Shown: positions 37,331-49,170 of the stretch, one piece after another
Layout: every line of letters begins with the position of its first letter
How positions within the stretch are numbered: the first letter of the stretch is position 1
From: Lates calcarifer
Lineage: Eukaryota; Chordata; Actinopteri; Centropomidae
Assembly (NCBI RefSeq): GCF_001640805.2
Contig: NC_066843.1
Span: forward strand, 9,759,686-9,823,685
Length of the DNA stretch: 64,000 bases
Direction of reading: 5' to 3'
Position numbers and translations under genes: made by a program
Notes under the pieces: model-generated
Told to the model about the DNA's origin: nothing
Database searches by the model: none
The model's input: the letters and a program-made list of their open reading frames with translations, nothing else

Positions 37331-37866
37331 TGTACTGAGGCTGACATTTACAAAATGTAGATGATTAAAACAATTTAAATTTACAACCTGATGATTGATC
37401 GGTAAGAAAAGGGATCATCACATAACTGTGCTATTTAGTTTGAAATTTCAGTAATAATCCTGCCAATATCTGCCTTTAATTTTATGTGTAAAATATAGTA
37501 TTCATTTTACTATACATTTTGACTGGAGTCCATGTTATGAGCTGACAACCCAATGCTGCCCTTTGGGAAGGTTTATTTGTTTCAGGATAAATTATTTCTA
37601 ATTATAATTATTTCTTTCATTGCAATGTACCAGTACCATACAAGCAACAAGCAATTCCCATTGGCAGCAGTCACCAGGCGTCTTGTGCTCCAGTAACCAA
37701 TGAGCTCAGAGATTTACAGAGATCTCTGTGGCCTGAGAGTCTAAAGAACATCAACAAAGTGAGAACAAAGTCCAAAGTCAGAACTGCTTCACTGTGCTAC
37801 AATGAGAGGGTAAGGGACTATGAATATGAAACTAACATTTTCACTTCTACACCATCAGCTTCATGT
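37331..37866. other. AT-rich non-coding DNA
   Basis: No gene or repeat recognised. Confidence 0.55.
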
Positions 37867-37910
37867 GTATATATATATATATATATATTATTATATTATA
37901 TATATATATA
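37867..37910. repeat. (TA)n microsatellite, self-complementary
   Basis: Two TA blocks flank a TATTATTATATTA centre. The whole 44-bp tract is nearly self-complementary and could extrude as a cruciform. Confidence 0.95.
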
Positions 37911-38456
37911 ATTGATTACTGAGGTACCATGGGAGTCACATTCACATCAACGTCCAAACCCTGCACAGAATATAACAAATGTTCAGGACTGTCTCATTAC
38001 TCCAGAATACACACAGAGACTAACATTGCATCCCAACATGCATTTGACTGTTGTCCAAGCTGTCATTGCTCAGGGAGCCTATGGTCTTAAGTGCTCAGCC
38101 AGTAAACAAATCAGGGTTTATTAAATACACACTTGTCACTCTCCACTAGCCATGCATGGGAAAATTTATTTTGACAAACGTTGCCCCACAAGACTTAAGT
38201 GTCCCTGCCTGACGCCAATAGATAAATACCTCTGAATTAGGAAATGGATTGAATTTAGTCAAGGTATGCTTTTAAAACATGGATTTCTCCCTATCCCTGT
38301 GGCCTATCTAAGGTCAATAAACAGTCAATGAGTGACACATCTAATTGCTTAATTTAATTGTGCTGCTTAAGTTTAACTGTCTGACTACTGTACATTAAGA
38401 CTGAAAATTAAGACAGAAAATAGAATGGGTTTATTTACAAAAGTGTTAATTAGTGT

Positions 38457-38491
<35 letters not shown>

Positions 38492-39795
38492 CTGAAATGG
38501 AGAAAAAATTTAAATGCACATGCTGTCAAAATACGTAATAAGTCACTGAAACATGACAGGAAGGTACGTATATACTTTTGCACATACAGTATTTGTGCAT
38601 GCATTCATCCGTGCATGAGTGTGTTTATGTGCCTGTGCCATATACAATATAGCATGCTCATGTGAGAATGCGTCTGCAGCGCTGTGAACATGCATTCAAA
38701 TGCACTCACTCTGGTGAAAAGGTCAGACGGAACAAATGGGGAAATCTTTACTCATGTCTGGGCAAAGGTGCATATATACATCACGTTCATGTGACACTTT
38801 GCATACATTTACTATAAATGAGGTCGGGAGTCTGAGAACAGTCCCCTCACCATCGTGGCATCCAGTAGTTGTCAGTTGCCAGGATTTTTTAGGCCACACA
38901 GAGGGAGTCCCCCTTTTCATACAGCCATCTGTCTGACCGTTGTAATACGGCAAGGGCGCAGTGGCACAAGTGAGTTGTCCAACCTGCCAACCAGCAGCGG
39001 GTGATTGGGCAGTGGAAACAGCAATAACTGTGTGTGTTTGGGTGTGTGGTGAAGAGCGAGTCAAGCTTAAACCTGGTGCTTGGTTAGGCTTATACTGTTG
39101 TAGCATGCCAAAACAAAGCATTGCAAAGGCCTGAGGTGACTTGAACTGAGGTTATTCTTCACTCAGCAAGATCTTAACCTGTTACCTGCTCTCCAGCAAA
39201 GCAGAACTTTATGTGTTAGACCACAGAGTGTGGGGAACTTGCAGTGAGGGCTTCCAGACCTGAGGAAGACCTTGCCTGTTACCCTCAAACATGCACACAC
39301 ATACACACACACACACGCGCCAAGTCTGTGGCAGGTCTCGCCATGTAAAGCACCACTGGAATCATGGCCTATGAGGCTAGACAAAAACACAGCGAAAAGG
39401 TGGGAATGATAATAATAGCAGGAGCGTATTTCATTCATTTTGCACTACTTTGGCAGTTTTGCTAAACTGATACTAAACTTCTCTGCTCCTGTTACCCATT
39501 CTGTGCTTTAATGGTACTGGACTTTGTCACAGCTGACAAAGCTCTGAAAGAAGAACGAAAATGTAATACATTTTTGTTTGGGTTCTCTTTGCTTATTCTC
39601 TGGTAACTGATGCCATATGGCCAGTGTCACTTGCAATCTTTATTTTAGGTCCACAGAACACAGCCAGGTAGGGTGAACATGCCTGACAAGAGGTTCGCAG
39701 GGAAATAAAAGAATTTAATACTATTTACATTTAAAACAGCCCCAGACAGTCCTCATGTAAGTCAAACAACAAGAAAGGGTTGTTTGCATGTGGGG

Positions 39796-39796
<1 letters not shown>
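37911..39796. other. Non-coding DNA with a short CA repeat
   Basis: A short impure CA repeat lies at 39293-39317. Around 39135-39235 the minus strand loosely resembles a tRNA B-box (AGTTCAAGTC) but lacks the rest. The 132-codon minus-strand frame at 38723-39121 is unrecognised. Confidence 0.5.
38457..38490. repeat. (GAAA)n microsatellite
   Basis: About eight perfect AGAA/GAAA units; a homopurine tract on the plus strand. Confidence 0.97.

Positions 39797-39829
<33 letters not shown>
39797..39829. repeat. (TG)n microsatellite
   Basis: About 33 bp of uninterrupted TG dinucleotides. Confidence 0.97.
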
Positions 39830-39831
<2 letters not shown>

Positions 39832-40096
39832 ATGCTAGTGTGCTTGTGCTTTTGTTTGGCTACACTGACTTGACTTTCTGAGCGGAACTCAATAATTAAT
39901 TAAGAATTCTTTTATATTTTGTGCCCTCTTTGTTTCCTATTGGTTTTCCCTCTTTCAATTTTGTCTGCAATCAACTTTTAACATCTCTCCTTTTTCTTCT
40001 CTCTTGTGGGTTGAGTCATTTCCATAACAACAGAGTCAGGCACAAAAAGCCTATGGGCATGTGACAGAGTTGTGGGATGGGGGCACATGGACTGGG

Positions 40097-40152
40097 AGTG
40101 AGTGAGAGAGAGAGAAAAAGAGAGAGAGGGAGAGAGAAAGAGAGAGAGAGAG
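40097..40152. repeat. (GA)n homopurine tract
   Basis: About 55 bp made almost only of G and A, mainly GAGAGA with AAA and GGG interruptions. Such a mirror-like polypurine tract can form triplex DNA. Confidence 0.95.
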
Positions 40153-40328
40153 CTTGCCCATGCTAATATCTGCAGCTGGGCCTTTGGTTTTGTTCTCTAT
40201 GCAGCTGGGCTGGATGAGAGAGCCTGGATTCCAACACACCCCCATCGGCATAAATCTTGCCATGCTTGAGGCTGCAAACACTGCAACAATGCCACTGGGT
40301 CATTCTATGCCAAGTCGGCTGGCTCGCG
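40153..40328. promoter_or_regulatory. Non-repetitive island between two microsatellites
   Basis: A complex-sequence segment with two GCAGCTGGGC E-box copies (about 40171-40180 and 40201-40210), which form a direct repeat 30 bp apart. Possible regulatory element; also possibly just unique spacer. Confidence 0.25.
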
Positions 40329-40332
40329 CACA

Positions 40333-40371
<39 letters not shown>

Positions 40372-40382
40372 GCACGCACATG
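40329..40382. repeat. (CA)n microsatellite with CG interruptions
   Basis: Pure CA at 40337-40368, flanked by GCGCAC units. Alternating purine-pyrimidine sequence of this kind can adopt Z-DNA. Confidence 0.95.
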
Positions 40383-40999
40383 CTCACAAATAAATTGTTG
40401 TTGTGTGGGGTTGTTTGTAGCTACCAAGGCTTTTGGGTTTTTTTTGTCTTGTGGGATGCATATATTAATCATTTATCATCTGTGCTGTTATCTGACTGAG
40501 GCTAAATGAAAGCCCAGACGATGCTAATTATTCCTTTCAGTCTCACTGGCATTGTCTATAGAACAAGTCCAGACAAGATTGTGTCATGTGCAGGGGTCAA
40601 CTCGATGATCTCCTGTCACAGAGGGTCTGGAGCCTTCCAGAATAAGCACAAGTTATTCCACGTCCTTGCAAGTTTGCAGTCGTTGAGATAAGGTTGTTTG
40701 GGAGATTACATTTTAAATAGAGACAAACGGACACTAAACATACTGCAACACTGTGACAATCAGATGTGCGTCCTAACCTCTGACACATTCAGCGCCCACA
40801 AGACTGCTCCACCAATGCACCCCCCGACTGACCGGGCACGGGTTAAAACAAAGCAACGCTCAGTCACAGTAACAAACTTGTTCTCAAAACATTTGTCCGC
40901 AGCTTTCAGCCTATCATTAATAACGCCATAAAGAGCTCTTTATGTCTGAGTGGACAGTGTCACTTTTTGGAGTCAACTTTGACGAGATGAATGTGCGTG
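40383..40999. other. Non-coding DNA
   Basis: No gene recognised. Short frames in several phases overlap here and are treated as chance. Confidence 0.5.
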
Positions 41000-41330
41000 G
41001 TGAGCTTGAATGCTTCGCAGCTGGGTGTGAGCCGGGCGCTGGTGACAGCGGGTACCAGGGCACAAATCCCATGGCAGAAAGGGCATCTTTGTTTGGCCCA
41101 GGTGCTCTCTGGATGCACTGCCCTCACATCCTGTGCAGCCTCATTCATTATGCATGAGCCGTACATTTAAAATCATGAGCTTCCTGTCAAAAGCCAGAAA
41201 GGGCCAGCCTGGCCAAGTGCGCCTTCTGTGGCTTCAGTGGGAGAATAGAAGCGTAACATTTTCAAGGCATTGAAAAGGCCTAAAGTGAAGCCCATTGTGG
41301 CGTGGGCAAGCATTATAAACACACATTATA
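41000..41330. promoter_or_regulatory. Candidate conserved non-coding element
   Basis: GC-enriched, low-repeat block including an octamer/POU-like ATTATGCATGAG at about 41147-41158 and a GGCCAGCCTGGCC palindrome at 41202-41214. CNE-like texture, unproven. Confidence 0.3.
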
Positions 41331-41579
41331 GCGCTAACTTTCCAAGATAGAACAAGGTCTCATAAAGCAGTCAGTGCTTTCAGCTCCTTTGACATGGACT
41401 TTCACAGTTACCCACCTCCTCAACAAGCTCTGTATGGACCACATAAATATGCATTGTCTGAGTGACATGTAATGTGTTTTGTGCAGCTTTTCGGGAAGCT
41501 TTTAGTTGTAGCAGTTTGTCATCAGTGGCTGCCATACTGAATAAAAAATCAGGAGTCCACTCCTCTCATGTGCCCCACT

Positions 41580-41860
41580 GCTCCCATGAGAAGATGTGGC
41601 TCAGTAATTACTGGAGGATTACAATAATCTACGTTTGGAAGCGTAACCTCCCCCTAGCCTTTGTGGCTCAGCACGAGATGAATCCAGTACAATTAAGCCA
41701 TTTTGTTTCACTGCATGACTGTTCATTAGCATTATCTACACCAGTGGCTTCAGCTCTCAGACTGGGTCCCCTCAGGTTCTCATCATTGCATCAGTTCCCT
41801 TGGTTACAGCTCAGTCTCCCAAAGTCTGGGATCATGGGGGTCAACGCCTAATGATGTGAT
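41580..41860. promoter_or_regulatory. Candidate conserved non-coding element
   Basis: Non-repetitive sequence with GTAATTACTGG near 41615, ATTAAGCCATTTTG near 41692 and TTCATTAGCATT near 41731. A 129-codon frame (41462-41851) covers it but has no recognisable domain. Confidence 0.25.
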
Positions 41861-43018
41861 CAGACTACTTGAGTTACTCCTGCAAGTATCAGAACTATCC
41901 CAACAGAGGTCTCTCTTACACAGTCCCATTTATACCCTGGTATCCTAATTTGGTAGTATCAAAACATGAGGATGGTATAAATCACTACTGTGGCTGACTT
42001 TCATGTGATGCATATTAAATCCATTAGTGTTTGTGCTTTATAGTTTAAAGCCAGTTAGCCCTGGACCAGTGGGGTGCCACACTTCTGGGAAAAGGGATCA
42101 CAACCCTGAACAAAAGCCATAGCCTGGAGCAGCTCTTCCCACCAGCCAGTATGACCGGGACCTGAGCAACTGGCCCAAGCAGGGGCACCGCAGGTGGGGA
42201 CATTAACTATTAAAGAGACACTTCTGCTGACCGTCTGGGGACGGAGTGGACCCCGTGGTTTCCTCAGGGCTTGAAATGGTCATCTGGGGCAACTCAGCGC
42301 AGCTTGGCTTAAACAGGATTTGGAGAGTGAAACCCCCTTTATCAGGGCTTACAAGGATGAGACCATATAGCTGCTTAGGCAGATCCCTCAGTTGTGATCC
42401 TGCTGAGAGAAATTCTCATAAAGTAGAGATGTTACAAAATAATAGGTGGTCAATTTAGTGCTGCATAACATTCTGAATTTCATTCCACTTAAAAGTTAAT
42501 AACTACTTCCTTTACATAAGTCACACTGAATGCTATACTAACATTCTTTCAATTACAAAAAAATACCATGAGCCATATAAAGGTGTTGTTGAAGTCCCAG
42601 TATTTTAAATAATTGGAAAATTATTGTTTGATTTGTCTTAATTTCCAACCACATATCCGCATAAGTATTTATATTCAAATGTCTTTTTCACAAATACACA
42701 GCCAGGGTTTAGTTTCTCTGGGCTTTACGGAGCTTTGGCCTCAGTCTGGTGGTCAGCAAGCCTTATCCTGATTCCTGTCACCCCTCATCTTAGGCCAAAT
42801 CTGGGGCCAAACATAGAATATTGGCTGGTGATGAAAGGTAGGATATACCACCCACTGTTAGTTACAGATTTAATCATGAGCCGTTCATAGCACAGGCAGC
42901 AGCCTGAGCAAATCCTGTTTGTTTACACTATTAAAATAAATTGCATGTTGTAATGCTCGACATGGTACTTAGGAACAGTTAATTCCAGATAACTTATTCA
43001 GGAATGCAGCACGTACAT
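41861..43018. other. Non-coding DNA
   Basis: No gene recognised. 42050-42250 is relatively GC-rich and could be an old repeat, but I cannot identify it. Confidence 0.5.
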
Positions 43019-43065
43019 GCACACACACTGGCACACACACACACACACTCTCTCTCACACACGCA
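43019..43065. repeat. (CA)n / (CT)n compound microsatellite
   Basis: CA units at 43032-43048, then CTCTCTCT and further CA, with an ACACACACTGGC lead-in. Confidence 0.93.
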
Positions 43066-44369
43066 CAAAATAAACTCATAACAAATACCTTTCAGCTCAC
43101 AGCAGGGTGTGTCGATATTTGATTGAGCTTCCAAGTTTGACTTTCATTTGCTATCCTGACAAGCTGTCATATTAAATATGTTATTGGTATACACTGAGAT
43201 CACCCATTAGTGAAATGGAAAAATTAATTTGGCAGCAAAGTAGACTCCACTGTGAGGTCAGTGTCTGAGGGCCAGGATCTGGATCGTTAGCAGCCTGCTG
43301 TGGGTCTGTCTGTCCCCGTCCCACATTATAAGCCAGCTATCCCCAGGCTGCTGCAAGCAAGATATCCAGTCATAAGACCCAAAAAGAATGGCATCAGTCA
43401 CACTTTAATGGATCCTAGATTATTGTCCCTCCACCCCATGGAGCCAAAGGGTGGGTGGTTGGCTCCGCTACAGTCTCCGGGAGCTGACTACGTTTTCCCT
43501 TGTGACCCTTAATGTTGCCTGTGGGCCATGCCCAGCATGATAGCTACTAACCAGAGAGCCAAATCCCGCTGTGTCATGCTACTCAGTGGCCTCAATTTTG
43601 TCAAATTAGTAACCAATCTTAACTCTTGTTCTTTGAGAGAACCTATAATCATGCCGACAGCACCGAGGAACTGGTATTGCCCACTGCAGGTGGACGGGCA
43701 AGAACAAAAGCCCTCCCCATCTCATCCTGCTGATAACATTCTTTCAGTTCAAGACTGGGAGGAAGCTGCTCGGGATGTTTTTTACATCCACATCAAGATA
43801 ATCATATTCTCTATCATTTCATGCAGAAACAAAAGGCAAGATTATGTCATTCAAAATATAATCAGAATCATTGATATTAATCTGAAAACTTTTGGAATTT
43901 CCTCAAAATGAATCCTCTCTCTTGAGTACTGGTGGGCAAATGAAGGGAGAGGTGAAAAAATATTTTACAGGCATTAGATATATTACTGTAGTACCAATAA
44001 TATGTGTATCCACATGCATGTGAAGCACATTCGATTTTGCCTTTAATGGACTTCCCTCGTGCATCATCTTTATATACCTTATCCAACAAATTTTATTATT
44101 ATAAAAGCTCTATTATCACATCCATGTCAACGATTGTAAACCTTTAATGACTAATGACAGATTAATGACCTACATTAAAATATAGTGCATTGAAAGGGAA
44201 TTAACTGTGACAGAAAACTGAAATCTCACTCAACCTAAAATTTAACTCTAAAAGCTGACAGACTAACCTCATTGCAATGGTCAGTAAAATAACACTGCAG
44301 TGTGATCAGAGCTGCTCAATATAGTAAGAACAATTAACTTCTGTAAAGGCAGCCTCTCAGACCAAGAGG
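43066..44369. other. Non-coding DNA
   Basis: No gene recognised. The 43528-43911 frame (127 codons) turns into an Ile-rich stretch from AT-rich DNA and resembles no protein family. Confidence 0.5.
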
Positions 44370-44560
44370 CCACTATCTGATCATTGGTACCACTTAGTGG
44401 GGACCTGCTGAGACCTCTGTTTATGCATTAACTGGGCAGCAATAATGAGCACTGGCCTCTCACAGTGCATGAGTCAAATCAAATTCCCTTGCCAATTAGA
44501 AGGAGATTTACACGAGGCCCTGTAGCACAGAGGCTAATCTTCTTGGGCGATCTACGGTGT
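44370..44560. promoter_or_regulatory. Candidate conserved non-coding element
   Basis: Low-repeat block holding GCATTAACTGG, GCAATAATGAGC and CCAATTAGAAGG motifs, with balanced composition and few CpG. Texture of a developmental enhancer; inferred. Confidence 0.32.
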
Positions 44561-44629
44561 TCCTGCACTAAAACAGCCTCTTATATTCTCATGGACCACT
44601 GGTGCTAGCACTCGTGGTGGGATTTGTTT

Positions 44630-44837
44630 CTGTTTTCATATGTTTCTGCAGGATCGGGAGGCTGGAGCCAGTCTGTGTGTGAGCATCCTGCTTGTGGAAC
44701 AGACCTGGCAAATGGCCCACTCAGGACATTTGACCCTGCGGATTTTTCGTTCTTCTGTGTGGTTTTCTGGAGCTAGCACTTTTCCTTTAGCAAGGGCTAA
44801 AAGGCTCAAAAGGGTGGAAAGCAAAATATTTTTATAA
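44630..44837 (+). other. Acceptor-like site followed by an open frame
   Basis: TTTCATATGTTTCTGCAG ending at 44651 is a good acceptor consensus. The next ~180 nt are open to a TAA at 44835-44837, encoding a peptide starting Asp-Arg-Glu-Ala-Gly with a basic tail. No domain recognised and no conserved gene implied. It would have to be a terminal exon, and no poly(A) signal lies right after it. Confidence 0.2.
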
Positions 44838-46689
44838 GTCTCCTGGACGCCAGGTTGCATAAAAGGTTCCACAGGCGTTTGCATCAAACCTGGACTGTTG
44901 AGACCACAGATTCTGTTTTTGTTGCCATAAAACTGCCCTTTCCAAAAAAGTACATATATGTATATTCCATTTGCTTGACTCTTATAAATTTAAATGAACT
45001 GAGAAATCAAGTTTGCTCACCAAAGAAAAACAGAAAGCTAAATATATTAGGCATATGACTGTAAAGATCTACCCATGGATTGATACTTTACTTACAAGTA
45101 CTGGGCGGTGTGGTGTTCAGTGAATGCACAAAATCTGATCTAGGATATCTGGCACCAAATTAGATTTTAGGGTGAAAAAAGTCCAGTGCATTTGACCAGT
45201 ACTCATCAGGACTAAAAAAATTATATAGATGTTATTTATTAAAAGAAAATCAGGATTTTTCTACTTTGGTTATTTTACAGAGGCTGATCTTGCATCATCA
45301 CCGATGTGGTATAGTAGATGTGACCTCAGGTGAAGAGGTCGTGTTTGTGCTCAGTGTCGCAGGTGGTTCTACCTTGTCATGTTATAACAGCCATGGGCAG
45401 AGCTTGCATGAGCTCCTAACATAATTTGACTCTATGGAAAACAGAGGGAAGCCCCCTGAAAGACCTGAGGACCTCCCCTGTTTACTGATGCAGGATACCT
45501 TTCGCAATTCTCCTTTGGTCTTAGGGGGTGGTGGGAAAACAGGACCCCCACCCCCGCTACCCCAACCCCTTTCCCGCTTTGGTTGATAGTGGTGATTACA
45601 GGCTAGTTTGTTGGGGTTGTCTGGTCACAGTAAGTTAGTACAGTAATTGCAGGTTAGTTGCCCATCACTCCGCGGTCTGCCGACAGTGAAGGGAAAGGAG
45701 GACACAGAGCTCTGAAAAGAAAGGATCCATTTAATCAGGTGGGTGAAAAGGTGGATTCATATTGTATGAATGGGCTCCTCACCTCACCATAACTGCAAAG
45801 CAATATGTTGTTAGACAATAAAATTGGCTACAACACTGCCTTGGCAGTTGCACTCTTTTACAGTGGTTATAAAATACTTCTTACATGACATACATTATGT
45901 GTGTTGTGTATCCATGTATTTTTCTATATAGGCAGAATCACTGAGATTTTATTCCCTGTCTAAAAAAAAGTATCCATGAGAGAACAGTTTAGCCATCAAT
46001 CAATGCATTAATGAGGCTCACTGGTTACCTAAAGGTAAAGAAAATGTTCCAATGATATTTGAGGGTGTGAAGTTATATAAGGCTGTTTATAACTTAGAGC
46101 TTTATTCACTGCTGGGGCTTTCAGAGGTGGCTATACTGCCACTAGGGAGCTGCCTGGGTTGGAAAAGCTATGAATACCCTTTCACCACATTCCCAGCCTT
46201 TTACATAAAACCCACAATATGGACACAAACTTGTCAGCATGTGTTCTGGAGGGGGTGGTCTGCAAAACCTACACGTATGGAGCCAAGCAGTACTTACACA
46301 CAGGAATTAAATATTTTAGGAATAAGCAGGCACACCATCAGATTATCTGGTTGTTTGTTGTATCATTGCAGCATTAATCTAACCTAGCAGACAGTGTTTT
46401 CCTGGTATGATTTGCCTTCATGATGTTATCAGTGTGCAGGATTAAGTCTGTTTGCTTATGGACAAGAATGCAATTAGCAGAGTTACACTCACTGATCAAT
46501 GCTGGCATGTCACTCACAGTCACCCATGAGCAAACATGTTTTTTTTTTTTTGAGCAGATAGGAAAGGAATGTCAAATACGAGCTGAAGTCCAAATTGCTG
46601 GCTGCACATGTTGGATTGATGTTATGTAAATAGGAATTATTTTCCACACAGCCCAGACCAAAAACCTTTGCGAAGTCACCTGCCTGATG
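44838..46689. other. Non-coding DNA with a C-rich tract
   Basis: C-rich runs at 45545-45579 could form a quadruplex on the minus strand. A short poly(T) lies at 46540-46551. No gene recognised; the 46052-46387 frame is unrecognised. Confidence 0.5.
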
Positions 46690-47060
46690 TGTATTCACAA
46701 AGTCCGCTGAGTCTTTCTGTCACTCCACCCCAGTTCTCATCCCACTGTCTCAGATGAACAATAGATACGGGACCCCCTGCTGCTTTGCCAGGTGACCTCA
46801 TCACAGCGCCGCCAATTGGGCCCTCACTCACGCAAACAAAGGTCGGCCCCGGTGAAAATGCCAGCACCGGTTCTCACAGTCACCCCGATAATATCTCCGT
46901 CCCCCTAGCCCCACACGCATTGACATGGAGCAGCCACACAGATAGAGTTGCAAATGGGCACTTCTATGAGTCAAAGCAGGCGAGGGTGGGACACTGGACA
47001 TCCCCCCAGCGGACGCCTTGTTCTCCCATTAATTGATCGCTACTTGATCTTGGATGGTGA
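46690..47060. promoter_or_regulatory. Candidate CNE, GC-rich island
   Basis: About 370 bp of GC-rich, CpG-containing, low-repeat sequence including GCCGCCAATTGGGCCC (a CCAAT palindrome, about 46808-46823), AACAATAGATAC (SOX-like ACAAT) and CCCATTAATTGATCGC at 47024-47039. This is one of the clearer compositional islands. Confidence 0.35.
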
Positions 47061-47529
47061 TTCAGGGGTACTCTCTAGGGCAGGCCACCAGTCTCTGTGA
47101 TATGTGTGGGAACTGCATGGAGGCCATGAAGGTGCACCTGCTAAATGGCCGTTTCGGCCTATTCCCCCAGCACCCTGCCCATTGTTAGGGATTTATATTC
47201 AGTTTCCTTCTCAGATGGCCACACAGTGGAGGACTACTGAAATGGGCTACTCTCTTTTCAGGAAAAAGGGGTTGCTTAAAAGACAGACCTGCTAAGGTGG
47301 GGATTACTGAAAGAGTGACACAGGAAGAACTGGAATAGATGCGGAGCCCAAGGGTGTCTCATGGCATACAAGCAGTGATGTCAGAGGTTTTGTTGTAAAT
47401 TTGGACTTTCCACTTTATATAGCAGACGAGATCTCTTCCAGCAGACAAGTTCAAGCGAGTTACTGGTGTTGAATATGTAATGAAAAAACAAAAAGCAATG
47501 CGGGGACATTAACACTGAGCAGTATCTTT
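47061..47529. other. Non-coding DNA
   Basis: No gene recognised. A palindromic GGCCGTTTCGGCC lies at 47146-47158. Confidence 0.5.
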
Positions 47530-47670
47530 CTGAGGAAGGAGGATGATCACAAGCCAACAATTAGCCTTAATGACAGCCTGATGTCCCGTGGCCTGGTTGA
47601 CCCATGACCCTCATTTTAATGAGGGCTGTAATAAGGGACATTACTCTGTCAGTGTGGGGTCTCAGTCAAA
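47530..47670. promoter_or_regulatory. Candidate conserved non-coding element
   Basis: Contains CAACAATTAGCCTTAATGAC and an 8-bp inverted repeat with a 2-base spacer, CCCTCATT/AATGAGGG (47608-47625), in non-repetitive sequence. Confidence 0.3.
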
Positions 47671-47849
47671 GGAAGATGGCAAGATGAAAGGTACCCACTG
47701 AAGTGTGAGCTGCAGGTGGGATGGCAGTTTAAATAGGCAGTGATAGGCAGGGTGGAGTAACGGTGTGTAACAATCACACAGTAGCCAGAGTAGCCTAAAA
47801 ATGTTGCTATGTACGCATATTATAATGGATACAAATCCTGCCTCTAGTT

Positions 47850-47892
47850 CAGATGTTTTGCTCAGTTTCAAAGATTCTGAGCAAAACATCTG
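47850..47892. repeat. Perfect 16-bp inverted repeat, 11-nt loop
   Basis: CAGATGTTTTGCTCAG (47850-47865) and CTGAGCAAAACATCTG (47877-47892) are exact reverse complements around an 11-nt loop. One wobble and one further pair extend the stem outward. By a simple base-probability estimate this is not expected by chance in 64 kb. Confidence 0.93.
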
Positions 47893-48789
47893 GAAAAATG
47901 TCATCATTACCATCCTAGTTATAACAATCTCCACAGAGACAATATGAAAAAGATAAATATCACTCTGTTCAGAGTAAATCAACTGTTGGTTTCAGCATTT
48001 CAGTTCCTTCACTTCTCTCTCAGTCCTCTCTAATCCGTTCCACAGGTGCATGTCATCACTGTGTCATTCTCACATATCCACTCTAAGCTGAAGCTGTTAC
48101 CCGCTGGCACACCACCACCATGATCTTCAGAGAGAAGATGGGGAAGCAAAAGAGCAGTGGTGGGGTGGGAGCAGGGCATTGTGGGTGGTTTTGGGGGGGG
48201 GGGGGGCTTGGGAAAAGAGCCGGAATTACCAAATTTAAATAAAGTCAACTTTCCGGCCATCTGGCCAGTGTTTAGGATAGAGGGGGAAGCCTTGAAGGCT
48301 GGTAGAGCTGGAGTGAGAAAGCTTTATTTTTAATGCTTAGTATCCTTAGTACAAAACCTATGATGTTCCTTTAAGACCACAAAAGTTGCACGTATCAGTA
48401 AAAACAACTTACCAAACTTCTGATATATCCACAACTCACAATATCTTCTGACAGAATATTTGCAGACATAGGGGCTAACAGGCAGTGGGATTCATTACTG
48501 AGGTCTTAATTTGAATCAATTAAAAACAATAAGGTTAAGCCAGTGGTATCAACTCAGTGCACTGCAGATTGATGAGTCGATCACAGGACACCCTGGAGTC
48601 AATGGAAGTGGATCTAAAGACACGCACCGCGGCCCAAGAAAAGTGGCACATGGGCCAGTGAGAGGAAATCACATCGTTTGAACTCAGAATAAGGTGACCA
48701 ACAGGACATATCCCTAAACCAAGCAGTCTAAAATTAAGGACAAAACAATGTGTCAGGCAATGATTGATCAGTCTGGGGTGTTTTGTCAA
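47893..48789. other. Non-coding DNA with a G14 run
   Basis: A run of 14 G residues lies at 48193-48206, next to GGGTGG sequence, and produces a proline-rich minus-strand frame. No gene recognised. Confidence 0.6.
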
Positions 48790-49170
48790 AATTCAGTCGT
48801 CTTTGCAGCCCCACCCCCAGGCACTTCCTATAATCAAAGGCCATGCCCACCCATGGCTAATTAGACATTAAGCAAACGTCAAGAGGGCCTGATTTAAAGC
48901 AGCCACCCCTAGACCTGGGCAAAACAAAGGGAGCAGAGTGGGGAAATGGGAGACATCCAGATCAATATTGAGCGGTACTTTTGTTTGCTAAAATGCCATA
49001 GAGGCTGAAATAAATCAGATAGAGGAGGGAGAGAAGGGGCCGAGCGATTGCGTTCTCACGGCTCCCTGGGCACTGCATTGAGAATAGGCACACCTGGCCT
49101 AACAAAGCCCAGGAAGAGGGGAGGGATGAGCTGAGCAGGCACGCAGGCATGCTCCCACAGAACCACACAC
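48790..49170. promoter_or_regulatory. Candidate conserved non-coding element
   Basis: Low-repeat, moderately GC-rich block with GGCTAATTAGACATTAAGC at 48855-48873, a purine-rich middle and CACACCTGGCC (E-box CACCTG) near 49090. Good compositional contrast with both flanks. Confidence 0.37.

Noticed and set aside
39135..39235. Possible tRNA gene or tRNA-derived SINE on the minus strand (AGTTCAAGTC)
   Set aside because: A B-box-like string is present but the acceptor stem and A-box cannot be found.
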